Part shown: positions 51,631 to 61,277 of the stretch, piece by piece
Layout of the letters: each line of letters begins with the position of its first letter
Numbering within the stretch: position 1 is the first letter of the stretch
Origin: PALSA-1006 sp963733265
GTDB lineage: Bacteria > Pseudomonadota > Gammaproteobacteria > Burkholderiales > Gallionellaceae
DNA: 64,000 bases
Direction of reading: 5' to 3'
Assembly: GCA_963733265.1 (NCBI GenBank)
Contig: CAVTCF010000003.1
Coordinates: forward strand, 372,001 to 436,000
Notes under the pieces: generated by a model
What the model was told of the DNA's origin: nothing
The model's input: the letters and a program-made list of their open reading frames with translations, nothing else
Databases searched by the model: none
Position numbers and translations under genes: made by a program

Positions 51631-52101
51631 ATGCAAAATTGTTTAACTAAAGATTTTACAAAAGACGATGTCACAGCAATTTGCTACTGGGACAAGAACT
51701 CAATTGATGATGTGATTTCAGTTGGGGGATTACATCTCATACCAAAATCAAAACGTGTCAATATTAAGCAGACGGAAATACTTTTACGACCAATGGAGTT
51801 CAAGCTTCTGCATTATTTGATGACCCATCCTGATATTGTGCTAACCCGAGATCAATTATTGAAAGAGGTTTGGGGAAATAGCACAGACATTGGAGAGCGT
51901 GCAGTTGATGCCCATATCCTTCGTTTACGCACTACATTACAGGGATTTGGATTGAGTAGAATAGTACAGACTGTACATGGCCTGGGATATTTATTTTCAG
52001 ACAAATTCGTTGCTCAATCAGCCAACAATTCATTGGGACGTATGTTTGGAACTGATTACACCAACTGCAACACACCCGGGCTGTTGTATCGAAACGAGTA
52101 A
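51631..52101 (+). CDS. Orphan OmpR/PhoB-type winged-helix protein
   Basis: A 156-residue protein. The first 45 residues have no receiver domain. The C-terminal winged helix is clear: LLRPMEFKLLHYLMTHPDIVLTRDQLLKEVWGNSTDIGERAVDAHILRLRTTL and IVQTVHGLGYLF. It is a single-domain DNA-binding protein. I start at ATG 51631, with GGGAGG 5 bases before it. Its promoter has tandem NifA sites, an exact sigma54 element and a ModE box, so it should be made only under N-fixing, Mo-poor conditions. Its targets are unknown. Confidence 0.8.
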   Translation: MQNCLTKDFTKDDVTAICYWDKNSIDDVISVGGLHLIPKSKRVNIKQTEILLRPMEFKLLHYLMTHPDIVLTRDQLLKEVWGNSTDIGERAVDAHILRLRTTLQGFGLSRIVQTVHGLGYLFSDKFVAQSANNSLGRMFGTDYTNCNTPGLLYRNE

Positions 52102-52140
52102 CGATAGCCCTTTGATGAAGTCGCAAAAAACACAGTGAAA

Positions 52141-52178
52141 CGAGAGCTATCGAACTTACTCAGGTTTGATAGCTCTCG
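52141..52178 (-). terminator. Hairpin between convergent genes
   Basis: Stem CGAGAGCTATC / GATAGCTCTCG with a 16-base loop. Read on the minus strand it is followed by T-rich sequence (TTTCACTGTGTTTTTT), so it most likely terminates the molbindin transcript; it may act from both sides. Confidence 0.65.
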
Positions 52179-52187
52179 AAGGTGAAG

Positions 52188-52616
52188 TTAAGCGGCAACT
52201 CCAAGAATTACAGAAGAAGCTTTAATAACTGCACTTGCACTAACCCCTTCCTTGATGCCAAGTTCGGTAACCGCATCATGCGTGATAGTGGCATACACTG
52301 TTGAACCACTTGGAAGCGCTATACCGACTTCGGAACTTACAGGTCCATTGCTTAGTTTGCTCACTTTTCCAGCCAGTACGTTACGCGCGCTGAGGGTAAT
52401 TCCAACACCATCAGTCAATACCAAAACAGACGAAGCTTTAATCAAAACTGTTACTGATTTGCCAACCGTCAGCCCCAGTTTTTGGACGCTGCCATTGGTA
52501 ACGATGGCAACAATTTTGTCATTACCTCCAAGCGTTACGTCTATCTCGCTATTTACACTGCCTGGTTTAACTTCAGTAATCTTTCCTTGAAAAATATTGC
52601 GCGCACTTATTTTCAT
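52188..52616 (-). CDS. Molbindin (two Mop/TOBE domains), ModG-like
   Basis: A 142-residue protein made only of two Mop domains: KISARNIFQGKITEVKPGSVNSEIDVTLGGNDKIVAIVTNGSVQKLGLTVGKSVTVLIKASSVLV and LSARNVLAGKVSKLSNGPVSSEVGIALPSGSTVYATITHDAVTELGIKEGVSASAVIKASSVIL. Molbindins store molybdate in the cytoplasm. It lies beside ModE and the winged-helix gene. AAGGAG lies 5-6 bases before the ATG. Confidence 0.9.
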   Translation of the reverse strand: MKISARNIFQGKITEVKPGSVNSEIDVTLGGNDKIVAIVTNGSVQKLGLTVGKSVTVLIKASSVLVLTDGVGITLSARNVLAGKVSKLSNGPVSSEVGIALPSGSTVYATITHDAVTELGIKEGVSASAVIKASSVILGVAA

Positions 52617-52841
52617 TATGAACTCCTTAATATTAGACTTTTTTGAAGAGACGGCAGTCCCGACTGGATAATATTAGACGCATGCGATTAGGATTTGCAA
52701 CCATAACGCAACGTTCAAGTTCTTATTGCAAATCATTAATCCACCATGGATAACTTGGGTATTCCGTACTATTCATTTACGACTTTAATTGTTCGGAACA
52801 CTTTATATTGACAGTGTTAAAATATATTTTATAATTAATTA

Positions 52842-52855
52842 ACTGACTGGTCAGT
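52842..52855 (+). promoter_or_regulatory. Palindrome upstream of tetR, probable operator
   Basis: ACTGAC-TG-GTCAGT, a 6-bp inverted repeat 20 bp before the TetR start. It is the type of palindrome TetR proteins use for self-control. Confidence 0.6.
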
Positions 52856-52875
52856 CATTAATAAAATTTTGTAAA

Positions 52876-53514
52876 GTGAAAACTATTCAAGTTGAAAAGA
52901 GCAGACGTCGAAAAGAAGCGAGGCCATCTGAATTGATCGCGGCGGCTCTGGAATTATTTGTTGAGCGCGGATTTGCGGCAACCAAATTGGATGATGTTGC
53001 AGCGAAAGCAGGGGTATCCAAGGGAACACTCTACTTGTATTTTGACAGCAAAGATTCCCTGTTCAAAGCAGTAATTGAACAGGGGATATTTCCACTTCTG
53101 GATGAAGGGGAAAAAGTCTTGCAGCAATTCGAGGGAAATAGCGCATCGTTACTGAAAGAATTCATGCTTCGTTGGTGGCAGTTAATGGGCGAGACCTCCG
53201 TGGGCGGAATACCAAAATTGATGATCTCCGAAGCCGGTAATTTTCCGGAAGTGGCAAATTACTATTACGATAACGTGATTGTTCGGGGGCGCGATTTGTT
53301 GCGTCAAGTAATTAAGCGTGGTGTGGTCAGCGGGGAATTTCGAGCGATGGAAATCGAGTCAACCATTGATGTGGTGATAGCTCCGGTAGTTATGCGGGCG
53401 GTATGGCGGCATTCACTGGCGCCATGTGGCATGGGAGACTCAAAGCAATATATGAATACTTATCTGGATTTGATGATGAATGGATTGATGATAAAAAAGG
53501 AAGTTCTGTCATGA
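52876..53514 (+). CDS. TetR-family regulator of an RND pump
   Basis: A 212-residue TetR protein: RPSELIAAALELFVERGFAATKLDDVAAKAGVSKGTLYLYFDSKDSLFKAVIE. The C-terminal part is the variable ligand domain. The start is a GTG at 52876. It is followed with a 4-bp overlap (ATGA) by the pump genes and is their probable repressor. Confidence 0.85.
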   Translation: MKTIQVEKSRRRKEARPSELIAAALELFVERGFAATKLDDVAAKAGVSKGTLYLYFDSKDSLFKAVIEQGIFPLLDEGEKVLQQFEGNSASLLKEFMLRWWQLMGETSVGGIPKLMISEAGNFPEVANYYYDNVIVRGRDLLRQVIKRGVVSGEFRAMEIESTIDVVIAPVVMRAVWRHSLAPCGMGDSKQYMNTYLDLMMNGLMIKKEVLS

Positions 53515-54569
53515 ACGGAACCCTTCGAATAATTTTAACAATTACAGCTTTTGCTGTGTTGTTGGGTGGTTGTGGCAAAGAACCCTCTGAAACTGTTGCG
53601 AAACTCCCCCGTTTTGCCGAGACGATAGTAATTAATTCAGCAGGAGAAACCACCGGTAATTATTATAGTGGCGAAATCCATGCCCGGCATGAAACTGCAT
53701 TGGGTTTTCGCATTTCCGGAAAAGTCGTAGAACGGTTGGTGGATGCGGGAGCCGCAGTAAAAGCAGGGCAGATTATTGCCAGACTGGATGCGGCGGATAC
53801 GGGTTTGCAAAAAAGTTCGTCGGCAGCCCAATTGCAAGTTGCCGAAGATGATTTAAAACGCAACCGCGAATTACGTGACAAAGGCTTTATCAGTCAGGCT
53901 GTGCTTGATGCGAAGGAGGCTTCATTCAAGGTGGCAAAAGCGCAAGACGAATTGGCGCGAAACCAGAACACTTATACTCATTTGGTTTCTGACCACGCAG
54001 GAGTGGTGCTGGCTACGCTGGCTGATGTTGGTCAGGTCGTGAGTGCGGGTCAGCCAATTATTCAGTTAGCGCAAGAGGGTGAGCGTGAAGTTTTGGTGGC
54101 TATTCCCGAGTCGCGCTTTAGTTCGCTGAAAATAGGCATGCCAGCCGAGATTGAAATGAGTGTTGAGGGCACGGAGACTCCAAAAAAATATACAGGAAAA
54201 TTGAGAGAGCTGTCACCTGCTGCCGATGCTGCAAGCCGTACCTACGCGGCGCGTGTGATATTAACCAAGGCGGATGAAAAAGTGGCCTTGGGGATGACTG
54301 CACGACTGAGGTTTGGTAGTGCCGTTAATGCGAACGGACAACTTGTTCCTTTGTCAGCCATATTTCAGCAAGGGGATAATCCGGCAGTTTGGATAGTTGC
54401 GCAAGACGGCAGTGTTTCGCTTCGACAAGTAACAGTATCCGCCTATCTGGACGATGGTGCTTTGCTCACAGGTGGCGTCGCCGCAGGTGAACGCATTGTG
54501 AGAGCCGGGGTACACAAACTTACGGCGGGTGAAAAAATCAGGATTTTGGAAAATGGACACGCGAAATGA
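53511..54569 (+). CDS. RND pump periplasmic adaptor (lipoprotein)
   Basis: A 352-residue membrane-fusion protein. The signal ends with a lipobox, LLGGC (Cys about residue 19). The beta-barrel/lipoyl part is ALGFRISGKVVERLVDAGAAVKAGQIIARLDAADTGLQ, an alpha-hairpin follows, and the RND family-fit segment is LVSDHAGVVLATLADVGQVVSAGQPIIQLA. It joins the inner-membrane pump to an outer-membrane channel that is not encoded here. ATG 53511 overlaps the tetR stop. Confidence 0.85.
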   Translation: MNGTLRIILTITAFAVLLGGCGKEPSETVAKLPRFAETIVINSAGETTGNYYSGEIHARHETALGFRISGKVVERLVDAGAAVKAGQIIARLDAADTGLQKSSSAAQLQVAEDDLKRNRELRDKGFISQAVLDAKEASFKVAKAQDELARNQNTYTHLVSDHAGVVLATLADVGQVVSAGQPIIQLAQEGEREVLVAIPESRFSSLKIGMPAEIEMSVEGTETPKKYTGKLRELSPAADAASRTYAARVILTKADEKVALGMTARLRFGSAVNANGQLVPLSAIFQQGDNPAVWIVAQDGSVSLRQVTVSAYLDDGALLTGGVAAGERIVRAGVHKLTAGEKIRILENGHAK

Positions 54570-57500
54570 AAGGTCCTAATCTTTCCGAATGGGCGCTGAA
54601 GCACCAGCAGTTTGTGCTCTATCTTATTATTGTATTGACCGTTGCAGGAGCTCTTTCTTATTTTAGTTTAGGGCGAGCGGAGGACCCGTCTTTTACTTTC
54701 AAAGTGATGGTGGTGCGCACATTATGGCCGGGGGTTTCGGCTCAGGAAGTTGAACGCGAGCTCACAGAGCGCATCGAGAAAAAATTGCAGGAAACACCCT
54801 GGGTGGATGTATTGCGGTCTTCCTCCAAGCCGGGGGAATCCCTGATATTTGTTTACCTGAAGGATTACACCCCCAAAGATGAAGTAGCCGAATCGTGGCG
54901 CCAGGTGCGCAAGAAACTGGACGACATTCATTTGTCGCTTCCCGCCGGAGCCGTAGGTCCCTTCCCGAATGATGAATTCGGCGATGTGGATATCAATATT
55001 TTTGCACTGACCGGAGACGGGTTTGATCTGGGGGAATTGCATCATTATGCAGATCAGGTCGCACTTGAGCTTCGCGACCAGCCCGATGTAAAGCGCATAG
55101 AATTAATTGGTGTTCAGGATGAAAAGATATTTGTTGACGTGGCACCATACCGTCTTGCGGCGTTGAATATTACGCCTGCCCAAGTGGCAGATGCCCTGCA
55201 AAAACAAAATGCCGCCGTTCCCTCCGGTTCTATTGATACAAATACCGACCGCGTTCGTATGGTTGTCTCGGGCGCTTACGATACAGTTGAGCGGGTGCGC
55301 AATACTGATCTATTAGTTAACGGCCATCATTTCCGTTTGGGGAATATAGCGAAAGTAAGTCGTGGCTTTGCTGATCCTGCCAATCCCCAGATGCGCGTGG
55401 GCGGGCAACCTGCGATCGGTCTTGGCGTAATTATGGATAAAGGCGGCAACGTGATCAGCCTTGGCGAACACTTGCGCCGGGAAATTAAACGCATCCAGTC
55501 AACACTGCCTTTGGGAGTTGATATTCACGTTGTTGCCGATCAACCTGCGGTGGTCAACGACTCCATCCATTTATTCCAGAGCTCTCTTTCCGAGGCCATC
55601 ATCATTGTGCTGGCTGTATCATTTCTGAGCTTGGGGATACGCACGGGTATGGTGGTCGCGTTGTCTATCCCGCTGGTACTGCTGATTACTTTTTTCGCCA
55701 TGAAAGTTTTTGGCATTGATCTGCAACGTATCTCGCTGGGGGCGCTGGTCATCGCACTTGGGCTACTGGTTGATGATGCCATTATTGCCGTGGAAATGAT
55801 GGTGGTAAAAGTAGAGCAGGGTTGGGATAAATTCAAAGCCGCCACATTTGCCTATACCTCAACCGCCTTCCCCATGCTTACAGGCACTTTGATTACCGCT
55901 GCGGCATTTACTCCGGTGGGCTTTTCAAAATCAGCGGCAAGTGAATATACCGTTTCCATTTTTCAGGTAGTGACGATTGCTTTGCTGACCTCGTGGATAG
56001 TTGCGGTCGTGTTTACTCCTGTGATCGGGTTTAAATTGCTTGACCCAAAGGCGTTAATTGAAAAAGCGCAAAAACACAGTGAGGATATTTACGATACGCC
56101 CTTTTATCGCCGCTTCCGTACTTTGCTAATCTGGTGTCTGCGCAATCGTTGGAAAGTGATTATTGCAACTATACTAATTTTTGTTCTGTCCATCGTCGCC
56201 TTCGGGAAGTTTGTGCAACAGCAATTTTTCCCCTCTTCAAGCCGAATGGAATTGATGGTGGATGTTTGGTTGCCGCAAGGAGCCTCGCTTAAAGCGACTG
56301 AAAAAGAGGTGATCAGGGTCGAGCAATTAATCAAGGACGACAAAGCCATTGAAAGTTATTCTTCCTATATTGGAAACGGAGCCCCGCGCTTTATGCTTTC
56401 GTTGAATCAGGAGTTGTATGCCGACAATTTTGGCCAGTTTGTTATCGTTACCAAAGATATTGAAGCCCGCGAAGAACTCAAGAAAAGACTCGAAGAAAAA
56501 TTCTCGGGGTCGGAATATGCGGGCATTCGCGTACGTGTATCACGCCTGGAAAATGGACCTCCCGTTGGCTATCCGGTTCAGTTTCGCGTGATGGGAGGTG
56601 ACTTGGTCAAGTTGCGCGAGACGGCAGAAGAGGTGGCTAAAATGATGCGGGCTGATCCCGGACTGACCAATATCGAATTTGATTGGAACGAAAAGGTTAA
56701 AAGTGTGCGCGTGGAAGTGGATCAGGATAAAGCACGCAAGCTTGGCACATCCAGCCAGGAGATTTCACAGGCATTACAAGGCTGGCTTAACGGAGTCGTG
56801 CTTACCCAGTACCGCGAGCGTGACCAATTAATTGATGTGCTGTGGCGCGGCGGACACGGCGAAGTTCGTTCGCTGGATAGCCTGCCTGATATCGTTATTC
56901 CGCTTTCCAATGGTCGTCATGTTCTTCTGACACAGGTTGCCAAACTGGTACCGGTGTTGGAGGAAGGTGTAATTTGGCGCCGAAACCGTCTGCCTACGAT
57001 GACCGTGCGAGCCGATATGGTGGGTAAGACACAACCCGCAACCGCATCACTGCGGTTGAGCGAACAATTGAACGCAGTGCGTGCCAAACTTCCGAACGGA
57101 TTCCGCATTGAAATGGGCGGTAGTATCGAAGAATCGGACAAGGGCTCAACCGCGATTGCTGCCGTAATGCCGCTGATGCTGGTCGGGGTGACCACCTTGC
57201 TTATGATACAGTTGCAAAGTATCAGTCGCACCGTCATGGTATTGCTTACCGCGCCGCTGGGCTTGATCGGCGTGGCGTTGGCACTGCTGATATTTCAGGC
57301 ACCATTTGGCTTTGTCGCAAATCTGGGGTTCATCGCGCTAGCCGGTATGATTATGCGTAACTCCGTGATACTGGTTGACCAGATTCGGCAAGATGAAGAA
57401 GCCGGCAAGCCGCAATGGGAAGCAATCATCGGTTCCACAGTGCGCCGCTTCCGCCCGATTGTGCTTACTGCATCCGCAGCCATCCTGGCGATGATTCCGT

Positions 57501-57640
57501 TAACACGCCAGGTGTTCTGGGGGCCGATGGCGATGTCGATTATGGGGGGGCTGATTGTTGCCACATTGCTGACTTGCCTGTTTCTTCCGGCGCTGTACGC
57601 TGCGTGGTTCAGGGTGCATGAAGAGGCCCGCATTAATTAG
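54566..57640 (+). CDS. RND efflux transporter, HAE1-like
   Basis: A 1024-residue pump with 12 membrane helices. The first is LYLIIVLTVAGALSYFSLG; the acidic proton-relay helix reads GALVIALGLLVDDAIIAVEMMVVKVEQG. Large periplasmic loops fall at about 40-330 and 560-860. The C-terminal half contains IALAGMIMRNSVILVDQIRQDEEAG. Length and motifs are complete. Overlaps the adaptor gene as ATGA. Substrate unknown. Confidence 0.9.
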   Translation: MKGPNLSEWALKHQQFVLYLIIVLTVAGALSYFSLGRAEDPSFTFKVMVVRTLWPGVSAQEVERELTERIEKKLQETPWVDVLRSSSKPGESLIFVYLKDYTPKDEVAESWRQVRKKLDDIHLSLPAGAVGPFPNDEFGDVDINIFALTGDGFDLGELHHYADQVALELRDQPDVKRIELIGVQDEKIFVDVAPYRLAALNITPAQVADALQKQNAAVPSGSIDTNTDRVRMVVSGAYDTVERVRNTDLLVNGHHFRLGNIAKVSRGFADPANPQMRVGGQPAIGLGVIMDKGGNVISLGEHLRREIKRIQSTLPLGVDIHVVADQPAVVNDSIHLFQSSLSEAIIIVLAVSFLSLGIRTGMVVALSIPLVLLITFFAMKVFGIDLQRISLGALVIALGLLVDDAIIAVEMMVVKVEQGWDKFKAATFAYTSTAFPMLTGTLITAAAFTPVGFSKSAASEYTVSIFQVVTIALLTSWIVAVVFTPVIGFKLLDPKALIEKAQKHSEDIYDTPFYRRFRTLLIWCLRNRWKVIIATILIFVLSIVAFGKFVQQQFFPSSSRMELMVDVWLPQGASLKATEKEVIRVEQLIKDDKAIESYSSYIGNGAPRFMLSLNQELYADNFGQFVIVTKDIEAREELKKRLEEKFSGSEYAGIRVRVSRLENGPPVGYPVQFRVMGGDLVKLRETAEEVAKMMRADPGLTNIEFDWNEKVKSVRVEVDQDKARKLGTSSQEISQALQGWLNGVVLTQYRERDQLIDVLWRGGHGEVRSLDSLPDIVIPLSNGRHVLLTQVAKLVPVLEEGVIWRRNRLPTMTVRADMVGKTQPATASLRLSEQLNAVRAKLPNGFRIEMGGSIEESDKGSTAIAAVMPLMLVGVTTLLMIQLQSISRTVMVLLTAPLGLIGVALALLIFQAPFGFVANLGFIALAGMIMRNSVILVDQIRQDEEAGKPQWEAIIGSTVRRFRPIVLTASAAILAMIPLTRQVFWGPMAMSIMGGLIVATLLTCLFLPALYAAWFRVHEEARIN

Positions 57641-57762
57641 CAGACCTGTATTCGATGGCGACACGGAAATGTGAAATTGAAAACATATGCAACTAAGTGA
57701 ATAACTTTGTTCTTTAGATTATTTATAACAGATTTAAATTGTTACCGGGAAAACTACAAAAC

Positions 57763-58179
57763 ATGGAATCTCATCGCATACTCGTACATACTTCTCACAT
57801 TCCTGTCCGCTGGGGCGATATGGATGCTCGTGGTCACGTCAACAACACGATTTATTTTCGCTTTGCCGAGCAAGCCAGGATAGAGTGGGTCGAATCGGTC
57901 AGAATCAAAGATGTCAGTAATGAGGGCTGTGGGCAGATACTGGTAAATGCGAGCTGCTCCTTCCTTAAACCAATTACATTTCCGGCGACCGTGGACGTTG
58001 CCTTGTTTATAGGCAAACCGGGTCGTAGCAGCCTGCAAACCTATTTTGAAATACGCTGTGCCGGAGACGACACAAGCCTCTATGCCGATGGCGCAGCCAA
58101 GATTGTGTGGTGGAATCAGCGTACCGGTAATTCGCAACCACTTCCCGATTTCATTCGGGAGATATGTGCGCATGGGTAA
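57763..58179 (+). CDS. 4-hydroxybenzoyl-CoA-type (hotdog) thioesterase
   Basis: A 138-residue hotdog-fold thioesterase. VRWGDMDARGHVNNTIYFRFAEQARIEW is the 4HBT active-site signature (Asp in WGDMDARGHVNN). The likely role is hydrolysis of an acyl-CoA. I start at ATG 57763; a TTG 24 bases upstream is possible. A truncated acyl-CoA synthetase gene follows 225 bp downstream and may have been a pathway partner. Confidence 0.85.
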   Translation: MESHRILVHTSHIPVRWGDMDARGHVNNTIYFRFAEQARIEWVESVRIKDVSNEGCGQILVNASCSFLKPITFPATVDVALFIGKPGRSSLQTYFEIRCAGDDTSLYADGAAKIVWWNQRTGNSQPLPDFIREICAHG

Positions 58180-58404
58180 GACGCATGTTGATATATTGTC
58201 CAATACGATTAGCGTGCCAGTAGTCGTACTTCACCAATTGCGGCTTCCGGATATTGACAATGTTGTGAGCATTTAAAGATAGGCTCCCGGTTAGCATCAC
58301 TGCTTAGTGTTTCATCACCAAATTTCGTTACAATGGACGATGTTCCAAATGAAATAGCTATCCTGATTGATGGTAATACATGTCCACAGCAGAAGGAGAA
58401 AATA

Positions 58405-59092
58405 ATGAGTAGCAACCAATACACCGTAGGATTGGATAAAAACTCGGCAAATTACGTTCCCTTATCTCCTCTCAGTTTCATCAAGCGATCCGCCTTGATC
58501 TATCCCGATAGCATTGCAGTAATTCAAGGAAGCCGGAAATTCATCTGGCAAGAAACTTATGCCAGAACTTGTCGACTGGCATCAGCCTTAGTGCGACATG
58601 GCATCAAAAAAGGAGATACTGTTTCCTGCATGCTTCCCAATGTTGCGGCAATATTTGAAGCTCATTTTGGCGTTCCAATGTCCGGAGCGGTTCTGAATAC
58701 TTTGAACACGAGACTTGATGCGGAAGCCATCGCTTTCCAGCTTCAACATGCGGCAACTTCTGTCCTGCTCACAGATCCGGAATTCTCGAAAACAGTCAAA
58801 ATAGCGCTGTCGCTGTTGTCAGGTAAAAAACCGCTGGTTATTGACGTTATGGACCCTGATTTTCACGAAGGAGAACAATTGGGCGCATTGGATTACGAGA
58901 CATTTTTGGCAGAAGGTGATCCTGCATTTGCATGGGAACTGCCCGATGACGAATGGGATGCCATTTCTCTTAATTACACCTCGGGAACCACGGGTAGCCC
59001 ACAAGATAAATGGCCTGATCGCGGGCGCTGCGCCCCCGGCTGCCATCATCGAAGGCTGTGACCAGATTGGAGTTAACATTACCCACGTCTAG
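58405..59092 (+). pseudogene. Acyl-CoA synthetase, internally deleted and truncated
   Basis: The N-terminal third of an AMP-forming medium-chain acyl-CoA synthetase (YTVGLDKNSANYVPLSPLSFIKRSAL to ISLNYTSGTTGSP, the P-loop of the family). At about 58998 the frame jumps: sequence resembling a later part of the enzyme (NGLIAGAAPPAAIIEGCDQIGVNITHV) continues in another frame and stops at 59092, where integrase sequence begins. The ATG at 58405 has AAGGAG upstream. Not functional. Confidence 0.85.
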
Positions 59093-60068
59093 AGGCATCT
59101 TTGTTGATCGCTCGGAGGCCGAGTCAACAACGCTAGAGAAAGCCCTTGGTAGATACGAGACTGAAGTCTCAAAAAAAAAGGATGGCTACGATCAAGAAAA
59201 ATACCGGATCAAGACTTGGAAGGTCGACCCTCTGGCCAAGCGGTCGATGGCCAGTCTTCGAGGCGCGGACTTCGCCAAATGGAGAGATGAGAGACTTGAA
59301 AACGTAGAAGCTTCTACAGTACAAAAAGATTTGGCCGTTATTTCACACCTCTTTACCGTGGCGCGCAAAGAGTGGGGTTTGGAAGTTATCAACCCGATTT
59401 CAAACATTAAGATTCCCAGCGAAGATAACAGCCGAAACCGTCGCCTTGAGACTGGGGAGGAAGCAAAGATAATCAAAGAACTCACACCTGTTCCAGGGCG
59501 AGGCCAAACGCGTTCTAAATTAATGATCCCGCTTGTTCAGCTTGCAATAGAGACTGCGGCACGCCAAAGCGAGCTCTTGGCGCTGACTTGGGCTGATGTG
59601 GATATAGACAAATTATCTATCAGACTTCGAGGCAAAGCTCGCGCCGATGGCAAGAGTCGAACAAAAAACAAAGATAAATTTCGTGATGTGCCGATGTCAC
59701 CCATAGCAAAGCAGGTTTTTGAGGGGCTAAAAGGAGAAAAAGTTGTTTCGATTGATAAGGTGCTCCCAGTTAGTGCGCAAGTGGCTAAAAACGCATTTTC
59801 TGCCGCAGTAAACCGTGCCAATATCAAGGACTTGACCTTCCACGATTTGCGTCACGAAGGAACGAGTCGCTTGGCCGATATTTATGAGATTCATGAACTC
59901 ATGAAAATTACCGGGCACAGTAGCACTCGCATGCTAGCTCGATATTACCATCCAAGGGTTGAGGATTTGGCTAAGAAGTTGTGGGCAGCGAAACAGCCTT
60001 CGAGTCCCAAGCTGTTGCGTTTGATTTTTCGCAAAAGAAAAATTGCTTCCAACGCAACAGCTAATTAA
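59093..60068 (+). pseudogene. Phage-type tyrosine integrase, 5'-truncated
   Basis: About 325 residues of a tyrosine recombinase. The N-terminus starts abruptly at RGIFVDRSEAESTTLEKALGRYETEVS; about 50 residues of the arm-binding domain are missing. The catalytic domain is complete: ETAARQSELLAL (Arg), FHDLRHEG (His-x-x-Arg), TGHSST (His) and ARYYHP (Tyr). The upstream 12 residues come from acyl-CoA synthetase DNA. It may still be translated from an artificial start at 59058. Confidence 0.8.
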
Positions 60069-60147
60069 AGCCACATTGGATAAAACTAAGTATTGATTTC
60101 TCATGTTGAATATGGTAGCGTATGAAACGAGGATAAGGAGTATCCAA

Positions 60148-60336
60148 ATGCAAGTATTGAATTATGAAAGCAAAGCTAAACATCGCCCCGCCAAGGATGG
60201 AGCGGTTGAGGTGCGCCCGCGCAATGCTATGATGGACAAGCTGGTAAAACATGTAAGCACCAGCCCCAAATATGAATTCGAGACCGTTTGCAAAACCATT
60301 GGCAGTGCCGTGGAGAAATCCAAAACGAAGGCTTAA
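60148..60336 (+). CDS. Small basic protein, possible antitoxin
   Basis: A 62-residue basic protein, MQVLNYESKAKHRPAKDGAV to EKSKTKA. AAGGAG lies 7-8 bases before the ATG. I do not recognise it. It lies 80 bp upstream of a YafO-like toxin, with a terminator between, so an antitoxin role is only a guess. Confidence 0.5.
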   Translation: MQVLNYESKAKHRPAKDGAVEVRPRNAMMDKLVKHVSTSPKYEFETVCKTIGSAVEKSKTKA

Positions 60337-60360
60337 GCTCTAACAAGTTGTGAGTCGATG

Positions 60361-60395
60361 AACCCGCAGTAGTGTTTATTCTCTGCGGGTTTTTT
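60361..60395 (+). terminator. Rho-independent terminator
   Basis: Perfect 9-bp stem AACCCGCAG / CTGCGGGTT with T-rich tail (TTTTTATT). It lies 25 bp after the 62-residue gene. Confidence 0.75.
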
Positions 60396-60416
60396 ATTAG
60401 CTAAAATTAGTGCTAT

Positions 60417-60875
60417 ATGGGAACAGTAGTGAAAGTTAAACTAACGCAATGTCTTCGAGATGAATTGATAGAGGAGGGTGTTGATCCAGATTATTTCGCA
60501 ACATATTTTGGTGACTGGAAAGCGCTTGGCTCTAAAGGAGAGTATCTAGACCCTTATTTTGGCAAGGATGGATTTTACGCAAAACCTCTCCGCAATAACA
60601 AAATGGTCTTGAGGCATGTACATCTCCCACCGGAGCAAGATGAAAATGAGATTGTGGACTGGGAGAAAAAAGCTAAACGAGGCAGTCTTAAGACAAGCGA
60701 TAACGTTTTGATCTATGCTGAAGACAAAGTGCACGGGTATTTACTGATTTACTTCGTAAGAGAACCTAATGGACACAGTATCGCAGAAATGAAAACTGCG
60801 GACTCAATTAAATTGATGAATGAATTTTGCGATACGGCAGAAGCTTTCATCCAAAATGGAACTATATTGATTTAA
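60417..60875 (+). CDS. YafO-like mRNA-interferase toxin
   Basis: A 152-residue protein whose central part follows the YafO toxin pattern: F-G-K-D-G-F-Y then PLRNNKMVLRHVHLPP, then DNVLIYAEDKVHGYLLIYFVREPNGHSIAEM and ending DTAEAFIQNG. E. coli YafO has FGRDALY, VAHIHL and AEAF at similar positions. Whether the neighbour is its antitoxin is unclear. Confidence 0.55.
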   Translation: MGTVVKVKLTQCLRDELIEEGVDPDYFATYFGDWKALGSKGEYLDPYFGKDGFYAKPLRNNKMVLRHVHLPPEQDENEIVDWEKKAKRGSLKTSDNVLIYAEDKVHGYLLIYFVREPNGHSIAEMKTADSIKLMNEFCDTAEAFIQNGTILI

Positions 60876-61277
60876 TTTATATTTGCTGCGCATATTGATA
60901 AGGCGCTCCAACATTGCGCCAAGAATACCAAACAAACCGTTTTATCTGCGGCCAAAATGATTGTAAGCATATCCAATGCAATCCGTGTTTCGCCTCGATC
61001 ACCACGGTGATGCGGTTGCGCTGCTCCCTGGTAATTTCGACGTTGTGCTACTGGTCTGGCCGAACCTTGGCACGCCGTTCGGCGAAAAGGTCGCTCTCAC
61101 AATGCGCACTGGGCAAGTTATGATTCTCGAAGGCGAAGAGAAAGGCGGCAAGCGTTGCGCGAAACTGAGCGCACATTCGGCCCCCGATTCCATTAGCATT
61201 CGGCCACCCCTGGTCAGGGATCGACGCAAGATAATATTCACCTACCATTCGCCCTTTTTTCGGAAAGAGGGACGGAT
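60876..61277. other. Intergenic/remnant region
   Basis: About 400 bp without a gene I can support. One minus-strand stretch can be read as a short, broken, phage-like or regulator-like fragment, but not with confidence. Confidence 0.35.
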
